Assembly (NCBI GenBank): GCA_905614355.1 | Contig: CAJQSN010000043.1 | Location: forward strand, 1 to 64,000 | DNA from: an uncultured Rhodospirillales bacterium | GTDB taxonomy: Bacteria; Pseudomonadota; Alphaproteobacteria; Rhodospirillales; UBA2165 | Reading direction: 5' to 3' | Length of the DNA stretch: 64,000 nt | Shown: piece by piece, positions 44,167 through 55,050 of the stretch | Layout of the letters: each line of letters starts with the position of its first letter | Numbering within the stretch: position 1 is the first letter of the stretch | Position numbers and translations under genes: made by a program | The notes under the pieces: model-generated | Seen by the model: the letters and a program-made list of their open reading frames with translations, nothing else | The model's database searches: none | Told to the model about the DNA's origin: nothing

Positions 44167-44967
44167 TCAAAATTTACTAAATGTGTGTGCATGATTTAAA
44201 GGACCATGCCCCCTTCCATAACACGGAGCAGTGCGTATGGCCTCTTGTACATATTCTCTAGCCCGCTTGACAGAATTTCTCAAAGTTAATCCTTGAGCAA
44301 TACCCACAGCTAACGCTGAGGAAAGAGTACAACCCGTGCCGTGAGTATGAACGGTGTTTATACGAGTACTGGTATAAGTTTCTACGACTTGCCCTCCCTC
44401 CATGAGGAGGTCGACGACGTCCGTCCCATCACGGTGACCACCTTTTAACAAAATAGCCTGTGGCCCTAAGATAGAAAGTGCCCGCGCAAGACTTTCTGCT
44501 TCCTCAACTCTCGGAGCCGCAATTCCAGCTAACGCCTCAGCCTCAGGAATATTAGGCGTAAGAACCAAAGCACGGGGTACCATTAACTTTTTGAGTGCAT
44601 CGATCGCCTCCTCACCAAGCAATGAAGCTCCACCTTTAGCCACCATTACTGGATCAAGAATAATTGGTACTTCTGGTGCTTCGATCTTTAAGGTATCGCA
44701 AACAACTCTAATAATTTCTGGTTGACTTAACATACCTATTTTTATTACATCAGCTCCTATATCACCTAGCACCACTTTTATTTGCTCAGAAATAAACGAA
44801 GTTGGTACGTTGTGTATATCAAATACACCTTGGGTGTTTTGTGCTGTGAGTGCAGTAATCGCCGTCATTGCAAAGCCATCAAGCGCTGTCACGGTCTTAA
44901 TATCTGCTTGAATGCCAGCACCACCCCCCGAATCTGAACCAGCAATAATAAGAACTCTGCCCTGCAA
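44167..44967 (-). CDS. thiD: Hydroxymethylpyrimidine/phosphomethylpyrimidine kinase
   Basis: Ribokinase-fold kinase that phosphorylates HMP and HMP-phosphate for thiamine synthesis. 266 residues. AGSDSGGGAGIQADIKT (9-25) and the C-terminal HTHGTGCTLSSALAVGIA, which holds the catalytic base region, are characteristic. The start is TTG at 44967 with AGGAA about nine bases upstream; no ATG is suitable. No TPP riboswitch was seen upstream. It is the last gene of the ftsH-folP-glmM-thiD run. Confidence 0.93.
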   Translation of the reverse strand: MQGRVLIIAGSDSGGGAGIQADIKTVTALDGFAMTAITALTAQNTQGVFDIHNVPTSFISEQIKVVLGDIGADVIKIGMLSQPEIIRVVCDTLKIEAPEVPIILDPVMVAKGGASLLGEEAIDALKKLMVPRALVLTPNIPEAEALAGIAAPRVEEAESLARALSILGPQAILLKGGHRDGTDVVDLLMEGGQVVETYTSTRINTVHTHGTGCTLSSALAVGIAQGLTLRNSVKRAREYVQEAIRTAPCYGRGHGPLNHAHTFSKF

Positions 44968-45086
44968 TTTTTTTTATTCCTATTATTAATTTTTCTGGTT
45001 TCTTACCCAGGATTATTTGATTTTTAATACTAAATTATAAATTAGATTTTTATTTTCATCCACGGGGCAGAATCTAATAAAATGAA

Positions 45087-46448
45087 TTATTGATCATATC
45101 GATGCAAACCTACGTTCTGTTCTATTTCAAATATAACATCATCAATAACTTGACTAACTACAGAGAGATCATCGCCTTCAGCCATTATGCGGATTAATGG
45201 TTCGGTTCCTGAATTCCGCACGAGGATACGTCCCACATTTCTTAACTTGTGCTCACCTGCAGCAATTGCTTTGACCACATCCTCAGTTTTCCAGTCTATT
45301 GGTTGTTTAATCTTAATGTTCCTTATTAACTGCGGGACTGGTTCAAATACATTACAAATTTCACTAGCAGGCCGTTGATCTTTTTGTATAACAGCCAGAA
45401 TCTGTAATGCAGCAATCAGGCCATCTCCAGTTGTACTGTAATCGGATAAAACTATATGACCGGATTGTTCACCACCTAGATTAAAGCCATTAGCACGCAT
45501 TTTTTCCACAACATAGCGGTCCCCTACATCTGTCCTAACTAATGGTAAATTTAAACCTCCGATAAAGCGCTCGAACCCAAGGTTAGACATCACTGTTGAG
45601 ACTACTCCGCCAGTTAGTCTCTCCTCTTTAGACCAACAAGCAGCAATTAGCCCCATAATTTGGTCGCCGTCGATCATCGTACCATTTTCATTGGCAATTA
45701 AAACCCTATCAGCATCTCCATCAAGCGCTATACCAATATCTGCACCGTGCACTACTACTTGAGCCTGCATATTTTCTGTCGAAGTAGATCCACAATCGGA
45801 ATTAATATTATAACCATCAGGCTCAACACCAAGCGAGATTACGTCGGCACCTAATTCTTTCAATACAGTTGGCGCTACTTTATAAGCTGCACCATTAGCA
45901 CAATCTATTACAATTTTTAAACCATCCAGTGTGAGCCCACGCGGGAATGTTTGCTTAACATATTCAATATAACGACCCTGAGCATCATCAAGCCGAAGCG
46001 CCTTTCCCAGCTTTTCTGGTGCAGCAAGTTCATTAGTAATCCTACCATCAATACGGGCTTCAATTGCAAGTTCTGCCGCATCCGATAATTTATAACCATC
46101 CGGACCAAATAGTTTAATCCCATTATCTTGAAACTGATTATGGGATGCCGAGATCACAACGCCTAGATCTGCGCGCAGACTACGGGTTAACATGGCAACT
46201 GCGGGTGTGGGAATTGGACCAACTAATATTGGGTCCATGCCAGCGGCAACAAAACCGGCGGTAAGAGCGGGTTCAATCAAATAACCCGAAAGCCGCGTGT
46301 CCTTACCAATTACAACTCTATGACGATAATTACCACGAATAAAATGGAGACCTGCAGCCATTCCAACTTTAAGCGCTGTCTCAGCCGTCATTGGTTCTAT
46401 ATTTGCAGTACCACGAATTCCATCGGTACCAAAAAGTTTACGGATCAT
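45087..46448 (-). CDS. glmM: Phosphoglucosamine mutase
   Basis: Interconverts glucosamine-6-phosphate and glucosamine-1-phosphate on the way to UDP-GlcNAc for peptidoglycan and LPS. 453 residues. The phosphoserine loop [15 protein letters not shown] puts the catalytic Ser at 102; the metal loop is DGDADRVL near 242; the sugar-binding region [10 protein letters not shown] near 325 and the phosphate-binding [12 protein letters not shown] near 405 are all present. ATG at 46448. Normal gene order after folP. Confidence 0.96.
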   Translation of the reverse strand: MIRKLFGTDGIRGTANIEPMTAETALKVGMAAGLHFIRGNYRHRVVIGKDTRLSGYLIEPALTAGFVAAGMDPILVGPIPTPAVAMLTRSLRADLGVVISASHNQFQDNGIKLFGPDGYKLSDAAELAIEARIDGRITNELAAPEKLGKALRLDDAQGRYIEYVKQTFPRGLTLDGLKIVIDCANGAAYKVAPTVLKELGADVISLGVEPDGYNINSDCGSTSTENMQAQVVVHGADIGIALDGDADRVLIANENGTMIDGDQIMGLIAACWSKEERLTGGVVSTVMSNLGFERFIGGLNLPLVRTDVGDRYVVEKMRANGFNLGGEQSGHIVLSDYSTTGDGLIAALQILAVIQKDQRPASEICNVFEPVPQLIRNIKIKQPIDWKTEDVVKAIAAGEHKLRNVGRILVRNSGTEPLIRIMAEGDDLSVVSQVIDDVIFEIEQNVGLHRYDQ

Positions 46449-46547
46449 GGTGGTTTTCTATAAGTAAATTTCTAATTCTATACACGGTGTATTGTATTAT
46501 AAAATCCATACGCCGTCACTTAACTTTTTATTACCGTATTTTACATT

Positions 46548-47339
46548 TTAGTATTGAATAGCTGACAAAGCATCTCGCGTTTCGGCAACTTCATGAACTC
46601 GTATGATATCGGCACCGTTAATGACAGATTTCACTGCTACAGCAAGCGATTCTGGCAAACGACTTTTTGCCGGCTTATGCTTACCAAATTTTCTCGAAAG
46701 TCCAACCATGATGGGACACTGATGTCTTTCCAAAAAATCCAAGTTTTCAATCAGTTCAAGGTTTTGTTCTCTTGTTTTTCCAAAACCAAAACCGGGATCT
46801 ATAGCAATACGATCAAGCCCTATACCAGCTGATAAACACACCGAGATGCGGTGACCTAAATAATCACTTACCTCAGAAACCAAATTATTATATACTGTAT
46901 CACTCATCATTGTCGACGGTGAACCCCTCATATGCATCAATACGACACACGCACCACTATTAGCAGCAACCTCTAGAGATCCTTCACCTTCTAAAGCGGT
47001 TACATCATTTAGTACAGTTGCACCAGCTTCTATGGCTTTTTCCATTACATAGGAATGACGTGTGTCCACTGAAATTATAGCACCTAATTTAGCCAGTTCC
47101 GTTATTACCGGTAAGACTCGCCGTAGTTCTTCATCAAGGGCGACGGGTACTGCACCTGGCCGGGTGGATTCACCACCTAGATCAAGAATATCAGCACCAT
47201 CTCGAAGTAGCCTTTTACCATGCTCGATCGCATGCTCTTTGTCAAAAAAATCTCCACCATCAGTAAAACTATCCGGAGTTACGTTCACGATTCCCATAAC
47301 TAGAGGTCGTTCAAGAGATAGGTTGGCAAAATTACGCAA
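46548..47339 (-). CDS. folP: Dihydropteroate synthase
   Basis: Joins p-aminobenzoate to the pterin diphosphate to make dihydropteroate in folate synthesis; the target of sulfonamides. 263 residues with VNVTPDSFTDGG near 18, LDLGGESTRPGAVPV near 56 and the C-terminal IIRVHEVAETRDAL. The start is TTG at 47339, preceded by AAGG inside the end of ftsH; its first base lies one base after the ftsH stop codon, so translation of the two genes is probably coupled. The ftsH-folP-glmM order is widely conserved. Confidence 0.94.
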   Translation of the reverse strand: MRNFANLSLERPLVMGIVNVTPDSFTDGGDFFDKEHAIEHGKRLLRDGADILDLGGESTRPGAVPVALDEELRRVLPVITELAKLGAIISVDTRHSYVMEKAIEAGATVLNDVTALEGEGSLEVAANSGACVVLMHMRGSPSTMMSDTVYNNLVSEVSDYLGHRISVCLSAGIGLDRIAIDPGFGFGKTREQNLELIENLDFLERHQCPIMVGLSRKFGKHKPAKSRLPESLAVAVKSVINGADIIRVHEVAETRDALSAIQY

Positions 47340-47340
47340 A

Positions 47341-49278
47341 TTAACCTTCAGGTTGAGGCTCGGGGGTCAAATTACCGGAGTAGTCTCCGTCTGTGCCTTT
47401 CTTAAGTCCATCACCACTAGTTGGTACTGACGATTTTACGCTATTATCTGAGTTGTCTTCATTTACATCGGGGCGAGATATAACACCTCCGCTGAGTAAC
47501 GCGTCAACATCACTACCGCTTAAGGTTTCATATTCCAACAGAGCCTGTGCAAGCGCCTCTAGATCATCCGACTTATCAGTTAAAACCTTTCGCGCTTTAT
47601 CTTCAGCCTCTTCGATTAAACGGCGTACCTCTTCATCTATCAATTTAGCTGTTGCGTCAGCGACATTCTTGTGACGCGCCACTGAATGCCCTAGAAAAAC
47701 TTCTTCATCATTGTCCGTATAGCGCAAACGACCAAGCTTATCGCTAAAGCCATATTCGGTAACCATACGACGCGCCATATTAGTTGCCTGTTGAATATCA
47801 TTACCCGCGCCTGTCGTAACATTCTCCGCACCAAACGTCAGTTCCTCGGCTAATCGACCACCGAACATGACCGCTAACTTTGACTCTAACTCTAGCTTAG
47901 AGTAGCTATATTTATCACGTTCCGGTAGCGACATTGTTACACCCAAAGCCCGCCCCCGTGGAATAATTGTAACCTTATGAAGCGGATCATGTTTAGGGAC
48001 ATTAATTCCAACAATAGCGTGACCGGCCTCGTGATATGCTGTTAGTGCCTTTTCATCATCGGTCATAACCATTGAACGACGCTCCGCGCCCATCATAACC
48101 TTATCTTTGGCTTCTTCAAAATTTGACATGGTGACCATCCGCCCACCTGTCCTAGCTGCCAATAACGCTGCCTCATTAACTAGGTTTGCTAAATCGGCTC
48201 CTGAAAATCCCGGGGTACCGCGTGCTATTACCTTAGCATTAACATCTGGTGCGATTGGCACGTTACGCATGTGTACCTTAATAATTTTTTCTCGGCCGAC
48301 AATATCTGGATTAGGAACAGTAACCTGGCGATCAAAACGACCAGGACGCAGCAAAGCTGGATCCAGTACATCCGGACGGTTTGTCGCAGCAATTAGAATA
48401 ACGCCTTCATTAGATTCAAAGCCATCCATCTCAACTAGCATTTGGTTCAGAGTTTGCTCCCGCTCGTCATTCCCACCGCCCAGTCCTGCGCCACGGTGGC
48501 GACCAACGGCATCAAGTTCATCAATAAAAATAATACATGGTGCACTTTTTTTACCTTGCTCAAACATATCACGGACGCGACTTGCTCCAACCCCCACAAA
48601 CATCTCAACAAAGTCGGAGCCAGAGATTGTAAAAAATGGCACATTTGCTTCACCAGCGATAGCGCGCGCCAATAATGTCTTGCCCGTACCAGGAGGGCCA
48701 ACCAGCAGACAACCTTTAGGGATTTTACCACCGAGACGTTGGTACTTGGCAGAATCCTTTAGAAACTCCACAATTTCTTCAAGTTCTTGTTTAGCCTCAT
48801 CAATGCCGGCAACATCTGCAAAAGTTACACGGCCTGTTTTTTCAGTAAGCAATTTAGCCTTAGACTTACCAAAGCCCATGGCCTTGCCCCCTCCACCTTG
48901 CATCTGACGCATAAAAAATATCCATACACCAATTAACAACAGCATAGGAAACCAAGAAATAAGAATCCCAAATAAAGACAACCCATCTTCAACGGGTATT
49001 GCGGTTATATGAATACCTTTCTTACTTAAATTTGGAATAAGTGTTGGGTCTTCAGGTAAAAACGTTTTAAATGCACGCCCATCTCCATAATGACCTGTGG
49101 CATTTTTACCTTGAATTGTTACGTCCCGGACATCGCCGCTCTCCACTGAACCTAGAAAATCAGAGAATGCAAGTGACATATATGGCCCTTGCTTTGAGGA
49201 ACCTTGAAACATATTGAACAACGTGAATAACAACAGGCCAATAATCACCCAAAGCGCTATATTTTTTTTAAAATTCAA
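47341..49278 (-). CDS. ftsH: ATP-dependent zinc metalloprotease FtsH
   Basis: Membrane-bound AAA+ protease that degrades misfolded membrane proteins and regulators such as LpxC in many proteobacteria. 645 residues: two membrane segments (about 5-22 and 97-117) around a periplasmic loop, Walker [14 protein letters not shown] near 190, SRH region, and the zinc site HEAGHAIVG near 415. The start is TTG at 49278, with AAGGAAG at a proper distance; it gives the usual [13 protein letters not shown] terminus. A frame from 49323 would add 15 residues without a ribosome site. The tail is low-complexity and acidic. Confidence 0.95.
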   Translation of the reverse strand: MNFKKNIALWVIIGLLLFTLFNMFQGSSKQGPYMSLAFSDFLGSVESGDVRDVTIQGKNATGHYGDGRAFKTFLPEDPTLIPNLSKKGIHITAIPVEDGLSLFGILISWFPMLLLIGVWIFFMRQMQGGGGKAMGFGKSKAKLLTEKTGRVTFADVAGIDEAKQELEEIVEFLKDSAKYQRLGGKIPKGCLLVGPPGTGKTLLARAIAGEANVPFFTISGSDFVEMFVGVGASRVRDMFEQGKKSAPCIIFIDELDAVGRHRGAGLGGGNDEREQTLNQMLVEMDGFESNEGVILIAATNRPDVLDPALLRPGRFDRQVTVPNPDIVGREKIIKVHMRNVPIAPDVNAKVIARGTPGFSGADLANLVNEAALLAARTGGRMVTMSNFEEAKDKVMMGAERRSMVMTDDEKALTAYHEAGHAIVGINVPKHDPLHKVTIIPRGRALGVTMSLPERDKYSYSKLELESKLAVMFGGRLAEELTFGAENVTTGAGNDIQQATNMARRMVTEYGFSDKLGRLRYTDNDEEVFLGHSVARHKNVADATAKLIDEEVRRLIEEAEDKARKVLTDKSDDLEALAQALLEYETLSGSDVDALLSGGVISRPDVNEDNSDNSVKSSVPTSGDGLKKGTDGDYSGNLTPEPQPEG

Positions 49279-49446
49279 AATCTTATCTTCCTTTAACAAG
49301 TAAAATAACAGACCATTTACCACACAGTAAATTTTTGCTTAACATCTATTTTTAGATAGTCTAAAAATTTAGTTTAGCAACTTATGTCTAACATTCAATA
49401 TACTATTTACAGCAGATTATATAGACTATTAGGCCCAACTAAGTTT

Positions 49447-50736
49447 CTATATCCAGCAGTAAGATTTATTAATCGCTAAAATTAAATTATCCTTATCCAT
49501 ACGCCTATATTTTAGGCTGGGAACTTCCACAACCCCATTATCGTCAAACAATGTGGGAAGTGTGATTCTGACAGGATGGGGTATGGGAATATTTTTTAAT
49601 TCAGGACATTTTTTGACAATTTCGATCCAACCTTTTTTACCCAGCCCACCCAATTTACCAGTGGCCCCTCTTGGACCAGAAATTTCTACGTCAAACAAAC
49701 CATCCCAATTAAAATCATCGCCGGCAACAACTATTTTTACTGTAATTGACCGTTGATCTCGACACACGATCAGCTTAGAGCCTTCAAATATAAACCGGCA
49801 CCCACCTAATGTAAAATTAGACATTTCGATAGATTTAATCTTTTTCATCGAGTGTTTTATACGTTCACGGCGTGGCGGGTAAATATTTCCACTTAATTCT
49901 GAAATAATTTTAACTAAGACACGCTCCATAATAGGGTCCGGTAAATGTTTTAAGGCTTCCACGTGAACAACACCGTACAATTCGGGCAGAATGCGGACGG
50001 CTCGTTCGCAAAACACGTTTACAACTTCAGAAAACTGTTGGCGAAGATTAGCAAAGTGCTCTATCAGTCTGAGGATTCTCCGTGGCAACAATCCCCGTTG
50101 CTCGAGCCTCCCAACCAATCGACGTACTCTAGTTCGTTGGAAGGCTAAATTATTATTTGATGGATCTTCGATCCAGCTCTGCTGCCTTTCAATTAAAAAT
50201 TGACTCAAGAAAGTTTTTGATACGCCCAAAAGGGGTCTTATCAACATAACACCCTCAAGACCCACCATCGAACTCATCGAAGCTAATCCATCCAAACCGC
50301 TACCACGTTCTGCCCGCAACAAAAAAGTCTCTACTTGATCTTCAAGGTGATGGGCCGTCATTAATACATTAGTTTTATTTTCACGACACCAGTGTGCCAT
50401 TAGAGAATACCTGGCATTTCGAGCTGCTGCTTGTATTCCGGTGACTGGCTTTTGTCCAACCCATGATAAGGTTTTGTGGCCAATTCCCAACGCTGCCAAC
50501 CATTTTGAGACTTTCAGCGCCTCCTTTGCCGCACCCTTCCGTAACCCGTGATCTACCGTAAGCGCTACAATATTATGGTGATTAGTCTTTGCCCAATCAG
50601 CTAGAAGTAAACAAAGCGCCATACTATCAGCACCACCTGAGACAGCCACTGCAATAGAAATTTTATTACTTAGGAAACCGCGAAAAGGCTTGAGCAGAGC
50701 GTCCATTTTTTCAATATAAGGGGCTTTCTCCACCAT
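49447..50736 (-). CDS. tilS: tRNA(Ile)-lysidine synthase TilS
   Basis: Adds lysine to C34 of the tRNA-Ile CAU anticodon so that it reads AUA. 429 residues. The PP-loop VSGGADSMALCLLLAD near 32-47 and the motif TAHHLEDQVETFLLRAERGSGLDGL are diagnostic. The C-terminal region (from about 340) corresponds to the tRNA-binding extension. ATG at 50736 is chosen because AGGGG sits six bases ahead; a GTG at 50754 overlaps the cpoB stop and adds six residues. It follows cpoB, an order typical of the tol-pal locus of alphaproteobacteria. Confidence 0.93.
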   Translation of the reverse strand: MVEKAPYIEKMDALLKPFRGFLSNKISIAVAVSGGADSMALCLLLADWAKTNHHNIVALTVDHGLRKGAAKEALKVSKWLAALGIGHKTLSWVGQKPVTGIQAAARNARYSLMAHWCRENKTNVLMTAHHLEDQVETFLLRAERGSGLDGLASMSSMVGLEGVMLIRPLLGVSKTFLSQFLIERQQSWIEDPSNNNLAFQRTRVRRLVGRLEQRGLLPRRILRLIEHFANLRQQFSEVVNVFCERAVRILPELYGVVHVEALKHLPDPIMERVLVKIISELSGNIYPPRRERIKHSMKKIKSIEMSNFTLGGCRFIFEGSKLIVCRDQRSITVKIVVAGDDFNWDGLFDVEISGPRGATGKLGGLGKKGWIEIVKKCPELKNIPIPHPVRITLPTLFDDNGVVEVPSLKYRRMDKDNLILAINKSYCWI

Positions 50737-50750
50737 TAAAAACCCCTGGA

Positions 50751-51788
50751 TCACTTACAACTTGATCGCTTAAACTCTCGGTCCAGGTGTTTTTTGATAT
50801 TTTCTGAGACATCAGGATAATCCTTAGCAAGCTTACTAAAGGTTGCACATGCATCTTGTTTTTTCTTCAAATTTGCAAGTGACATTCCTAGCTTCAACAA
50901 AGAGCTCGGTGCTTTTACCCCTTTTGGCGCTTGTTGGTACCCGCGCAAAAATGCCTCAGCAGCGGGCCTATAATTTTTTCTGACATAAAATGATTCACCT
51001 AACCAATAACGAGCATTGGGCGTCAACTCATTTTTCGGATATCTCTGGATAAATTCAGCAAATGCCAATTCCGCATTATTATATTGAGTTTTTCGCAAAA
51101 TTGATAACGCGTAAAGGTACTGAACTTTCGGCGTACCTTTGGGCAGTATAAATTTCTGTTGTAGTTGATTATTGGGAGAATTAGAATTCAAAGGTACACC
51201 ATTTTGTACACCTTTATTTTCTTGAAGTTTAATTTCACGTAAATTAGTTTCGCTAATTTCTCCGAGAACGCCAGGTTTACCTGAAGATACTATTGGTCCT
51301 CCTGTCGGCGCTCCAATCGTTTTTACACCAATCGCTTGAGGTGCCGCGGATAGATTTTGTTCCTTAGCCCCCAAAAACCTTTTACCACCCTCACTGGCAG
51401 CATTCTCGAGGCGAGTTAACCTAAAATCAATATCACTTACGAGCTTATCAAGCCGAACTTTAATTCCGTCCACGTTATGACTTATACTTTCAATTCGATT
51501 AGTTGAGCTTTGCAGTTCACCTCTCAGCCCAGCTAGACGGTCCTCCAAACGAATAATATTTGCGCTGCCAAGCGCTCCCTGAGGCGTGCCCACCAACGAC
51601 ACTTGCCCAGAAATATTTGAAGGTATTTCTCCTTTATAGACCCGACGACTAAGCACCTGAACATCTCGTTCTAATCGATCAAGTTTATCTGAAATATTAT
51701 CAAAACCCATACCTTGAGAATAGGCAACCTTTGCATCCGCAGCAAAAACTACGCTAATAATAAAAACAATTTTTATATACTTATTCAT
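50751..51788 (-). CDS. cpoB: Cell-division coordinator CpoB (YbgF)
   Basis: A 345-residue periplasmic protein. Signal peptide at residues about 5-25; a coiled-coil trimerisation part (about 30-130, ISDKLDRLERDVQVLSRR and NRIESISHNVDGIKVRLDKL); a Gly/Asn/Pro-rich linker; and a C-terminal TPR domain with YLYALSILRKTQYNNAELAF and RYPKNELTPNARYWLGESFY. CpoB links Tol-driven outer-membrane constriction to septal peptidoglycan synthesis. ATG at 51788; the gap to pal is 199 bases and contains a strong hairpin. Confidence 0.93.
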   Translation of the reverse strand: MNKYIKIVFIISVVFAADAKVAYSQGMGFDNISDKLDRLERDVQVLSRRVYKGEIPSNISGQVSLVGTPQGALGSANIIRLEDRLAGLRGELQSSTNRIESISHNVDGIKVRLDKLVSDIDFRLTRLENAASEGGKRFLGAKEQNLSAAPQAIGVKTIGAPTGGPIVSSGKPGVLGEISETNLREIKLQENKGVQNGVPLNSNSPNNQLQQKFILPKGTPKVQYLYALSILRKTQYNNAELAFAEFIQRYPKNELTPNARYWLGESFYVRKNYRPAAEAFLRGYQQAPKGVKAPSSLLKLGMSLANLKKKQDACATFSKLAKDYPDVSENIKKHLDREFKRSSCK

Positions 51789-51926
51789 TGGATATAACGC
51801 TCTTTATTTTTGCGCAAAGCAAATTTAACTGTCGAGCAGTTTGACGTATAAATTCAGATAAATAAAGGCGGTTTTTTTTTACAATAGTAAAAAGCTTAGA
51901 TGATTTTGACGTTGACTTATATAAAG

Positions 51927-51966
51927 TGGCGCTCGCCTTACCCAATATGTAGGAAGGCAAGCGCCA
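51927..51966 (-). terminator. Strong stem-loop between pal and cpoB
   Basis: Outer arms TGGCGCT and AGCGCCA (seven pairs), one mismatch, then inner arms GCCTT and AAGGC (five pairs), with a 14-base loop; it starts about 20 bases after the pal stop. On the minus strand it is not followed by a clean T-run, so it may be an mRNA-stabilising or partial terminator that sets pal above cpoB. Confidence 0.45.
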
Positions 51967-51987
51967 GAATGCTTCGATCAGTGAACT

Positions 51988-52494
51988 TTATTTGGCTACG
52001 ATTGTAACTCCACGGCGATTCTGCGACCATGACGAACTATCATGACCAAGCGCCACTGGGCGTTCTTTACCGTAAGAAATCGTTTTTACACGATTAGGAC
52101 TAACACCCAAAGCCACTAAAAAGTCTTTAGCAGCATTTGCTCTGCGTTCGCCAAGCGCTAGATTATATTCTCGGGTGCCTCGTTCATCAGCATGCCCCTC
52201 TACCATCACCTTAATACTACCATATTTTTTCAACCAAGCTGCTTGCTTTTCCAAAGTTGTTCGCGCTCCGGCATTCAAACTAGACTTATTCAAAGCATAA
52301 AAAACACGATCACCCACGTTTACAACTAAATCTTGAGAGGAACCTGGGGTAATCGAAAACCCTTGTTGAGATTTTTTTCCACCTTTAGACGTATCACCGC
52401 CACCCGCAACATTGCCGGTTTCTGTTGACGTTGATTCACACGCCGTAACAATAAATAATGCTGCAATCAAAACTACTAAATTCTTTAAATTCAT
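51988..52494 (-). CDS. pal: Peptidoglycan-associated lipoprotein Pal
   Basis: A 168-residue outer-membrane lipoprotein that ties the outer membrane to peptidoglycan. Signal ending in IVTAC puts the lipid anchor at Cys19; a Gly/Ser/Thr-rich linker follows; the OmpA-like peptidoglycan-binding domain covers about 60-168 (VEGHADERGTREYNLALGER, RVKTISYGKERPV). Start ATG 52494 with GGGGGA ahead; an open frame to 52557 would add 21 residues not fitting a signal peptide. It partners TolB and CpoB. Confidence 0.95.
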   Translation of the reverse strand: MNLKNLVVLIAALFIVTACESTSTETGNVAGGGDTSKGGKKSQQGFSITPGSSQDLVVNVGDRVFYALNKSSLNAGARTTLEKQAAWLKKYGSIKVMVEGHADERGTREYNLALGERRANAAKDFLVALGVSPNRVKTISYGKERPVALGHDSSSWSQNRRGVTIVAK

Positions 52495-52716
52495 ATTCTG
52501 GTCCCCCTGATCGGAACGTCTGTTAAAAAAAACGAACCACGCTATGTCGTGATCCAAACATTATTATTCAAATAGCCTAACTGAAGCTAATGGAGTCATT
52601 CTTTATCACAATAATCAGAAATTACGACACAAAAAACAAAAAAAGTCCAAAAAAAGTCCAAAACCATTAATATTATTGATGATAAAGCTTATACAAACAG
52701 TTATAGCTAACAAAAA

Positions 52717-54150
52717 CTAAGGAATCAAGGGCGACCATGCGGGATCAGATGCATCCATCGGCGTTACAATTTCACGCTCGTTATAACCGGTTAAGTCAAT
52801 TGAATATAGACGCGAGACTACACCTCCTTTTTTACTAACAGGTGTCTCCCGAAAAAACATAATTACACGACCATTTGGCGACCAGGTCGGTGATTCCACT
52901 AAGAACCCCGCTGCGAGCGAGCGCTCCCCCCTTCCGTCCACATCCATAACACCTATAGAAAACTTACCTTTAGTCATTTTAGTAAAGGCTATAAGGTCAC
53001 CTCTTGGAGACCAAACTGGTGTCGCATAGCTGCCTTTCCCAAAACTAATTCGCTTCACCTTTCCACCGTTTGCACTCATAACATAAATTTGCTGAGTGCC
53101 ACTACGGTCAGAATTAAAAACTATTTGGCGTCCATCAGGGGAATAGTGGGGAGAGGTATCAATATACGAATTTTTTGTTAATTGCTTCACCTTCCGGGTC
53201 CCTAGATCCATCGAATAAATATCCGTTTTACCGTTTCTTGCCATACTCATAATCACGCCGTCACCATCTGGCGAAAACCGGGGGGCAAAGGTCATACCGG
53301 GAAAATCACCTAATACTTCTGAGCGGCCAGAATCTAAATTATAGAGATAAACTCTTGGAACATTCCCAAAATAAGACATGTATGTTATTTCTTGGCGAGT
53401 CGGAGAAAAACGAGGCGTTAGCACCATAAACTTAGGACTAGATGATCCCGGTCCATCGGTGAGAAATTCGTGATTTTCACCGTCTTGATCCATAATTGCC
53501 AAATACTTTTCCCGCGATGTTCCCTTTTTCTCTATGTCCAAACTCAGTGGTGTATTAATTACTTTATCGCTACGTTTTTTTTCCGCAATATAAACAATAC
53601 GAGTATCAAAATAACCACTTTCTCCCGTCAACCGTTTATAAATAGAGTCAGCTATAATATGGGAAATTCGACGCCAATTCCCAGGTTTGGTTGAATAGAC
53701 CAGACCAATCATTTGTTTTTCTGCAAATACATCCCAAAGGCGAAACTGTACTTTTAATTTATTATTAGAATCAATTTCCACCTTACCCTGTAAAAGCGCC
53801 TGGGCTTTGAGAAGCCGCCAATTAACAAATATTGGATTTATATCAATAGATTTTTCAACATCAATAAATGCTTTTTCATCAATAGCAGCAAAAAGCCCAG
53901 AACGAACCAGATCAGCCTTGATCACCCTAGCTATACTGCGACCATAATTTAATTCTTTCTCCGAACTCCCTAATAAATTATTCACAGCCACAGGTATTGG
54001 CTTTACCACACCGCGGGTTATATCAACCCGAAGCTCAGCTTGACATGGCAATGCATTAAACCAAATAAAAAAACCTGCAAACATTATGACGCCGTAATGT
54101 TTGGTAAATCCAAACACATAATTTGTAAAATCTGATGTTTTTAAAAACAT
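52717..54150 (-). CDS. tolB: Tol-Pal periplasmic propeller protein TolB
   Basis: A 477-residue protein with a long signal region (about 1-38, ending NALPCQAE), the TolB N-terminal domain ([17 protein letters not shown]) and a C-terminal six-bladed beta propeller of WD40-like PD40 repeats ([51 protein letters not shown]). TolB binds Pal and the C terminus of TolA. ATG at 54150 with GGAGG overlapping the end of tolA. The next gene is pal after 222 bases. Confidence 0.95.
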   Translation of the reverse strand: MFLKTSDFTNYVFGFTKHYGVIMFAGFFIWFNALPCQAELRVDITRGVVKPIPVAVNNLLGSSEKELNYGRSIARVIKADLVRSGLFAAIDEKAFIDVEKSIDINPIFVNWRLLKAQALLQGKVEIDSNNKLKVQFRLWDVFAEKQMIGLVYSTKPGNWRRISHIIADSIYKRLTGESGYFDTRIVYIAEKKRSDKVINTPLSLDIEKKGTSREKYLAIMDQDGENHEFLTDGPGSSSPKFMVLTPRFSPTRQEITYMSYFGNVPRVYLYNLDSGRSEVLGDFPGMTFAPRFSPDGDGVIMSMARNGKTDIYSMDLGTRKVKQLTKNSYIDTSPHYSPDGRQIVFNSDRSGTQQIYVMSANGGKVKRISFGKGSYATPVWSPRGDLIAFTKMTKGKFSIGVMDVDGRGERSLAAGFLVESPTWSPNGRVIMFFRETPVSKKGGVVSRLYSIDLTGYNEREIVTPMDASDPAWSPLIP

Positions 54151-54154
54151 TTTT

Positions 54155-55045
54155 CTACCTCCCTAACATTTCTCTGGGATTAAATGTAAGTTTTATATCT
54201 TTCCATATATCATATCTATTAGCAGGTAAAATATAGGGCTGACAGCTTGGGTTTAAAACAGCGCGCAAAGCGCTTTCACCCGCAGCTAATTTAAATGGAT
54301 CAGATGTTAGCTCTGATCTATTTGTAATAATTGCATTCAAGACGTCTCCATTAGGGCGTAATTTAACTTGGATTTCAACAATTATATCCTGAGCTTTTTT
54401 GGAACCTGCCTGAAAATTCCAGCAGGGCTCCATTTTTTTTTTAACAGCATTAATCATCGCGTGGCGCTCATTCATACTTACACCTTTGTCCAAATCAAAT
54501 TCTGTCGGTTGTCTAGATAAAGATTTTGATAAGCGTTTCATTAAATCAGAATCCATCTTTACTTTTTTCTTCGCTTTTTGTTTATTTTTAGAAACTGGAA
54601 TTTTGAATTCTTTTTCAAGGTTTTTTAAAACCATCGCGAATCTATCTGGTGGCTCTGGTTTGCGTCGAGGACGCACTTTAGCTAATTTTCTTAGGGCCTT
54701 TAGTTTTGTTTTTGGTTTTTTAATCAATTCCACCATAGTTTTTGTTTTTGTTTTTGGTGGCGGTGGAACAATCTCTCGCTCTTTTTTAGGTATGTTTAAC
54801 GGTGCTGAAATTTTTTTTTCATTAATAACAGGCGGTTTTTTTTGGGTCTTTGTTTTTTTCTTCGATGGCCTTTTTCCTAATTTGGAAATAGACGGTATGT
54901 TCGTAGTTAATGCCATCGGAACAATTTCGACTACCATCGGGATCTCTTGCTCTAATGACGTTTTTTGGATTACTGGCAAACCGTACACACCTAGCGTAAT
55001 TATAAAAGCATGAAGAAGGATCGAAACAAAAATACTTGAGCGCAT
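54155..55045 (-). CDS. tolA: Tol-Pal energy-transducing protein TolA
   Basis: A 296-residue TolA. One N-terminal membrane segment (about 4-24), a long middle segment rich in Lys and Pro ([18 protein letters not shown] and similar, about 55-170) that should span the periplasm, and a C-terminal TonB/TolA-like domain ([34 protein letters not shown]). It carries proton-motive-force energy from TolQR to the outer membrane. The two Cys in the C-terminal domain match a disulfide seen in such domains. ATG at 55045, five bases after the tolR stop. Confidence 0.93.
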   Translation of the reverse strand: MRSSIFVSILLHAFIITLGVYGLPVIQKTSLEQEIPMVVEIVPMALTTNIPSISKLGKRPSKKKTKTQKKPPVINEKKISAPLNIPKKEREIVPPPPKTKTKTMVELIKKPKTKLKALRKLAKVRPRRKPEPPDRFAMVLKNLEKEFKIPVSKNKQKAKKKVKMDSDLMKRLSKSLSRQPTEFDLDKGVSMNERHAMINAVKKKMEPCWNFQAGSKKAQDIIVEIQVKLRPNGDVLNAIITNRSELTSDPFKLAAGESALRAVLNPSCQPYILPANRYDIWKDIKLTFNPREMLGR

Positions 55046-55050
55046 CTACT

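Noticed and set aside
44028-44192. 55-residue N-terminal extension of the tartrate dehydrogenase-family enzyme
   Set aside because: It overlaps thiD and the family N terminus begins exactly at the ATG at 44027.
44968-45086. Possible TPP riboswitch before thiD
   Set aside because: The conserved CTGAGA and ACCTGA elements were not found; the gap is short and AT-rich.
48107-48907. Long plus-strand open frame (266 codons) inside ftsH
   Set aside because: It is a shadow of the ftsH gene in another frame and its product resembles no protein family.
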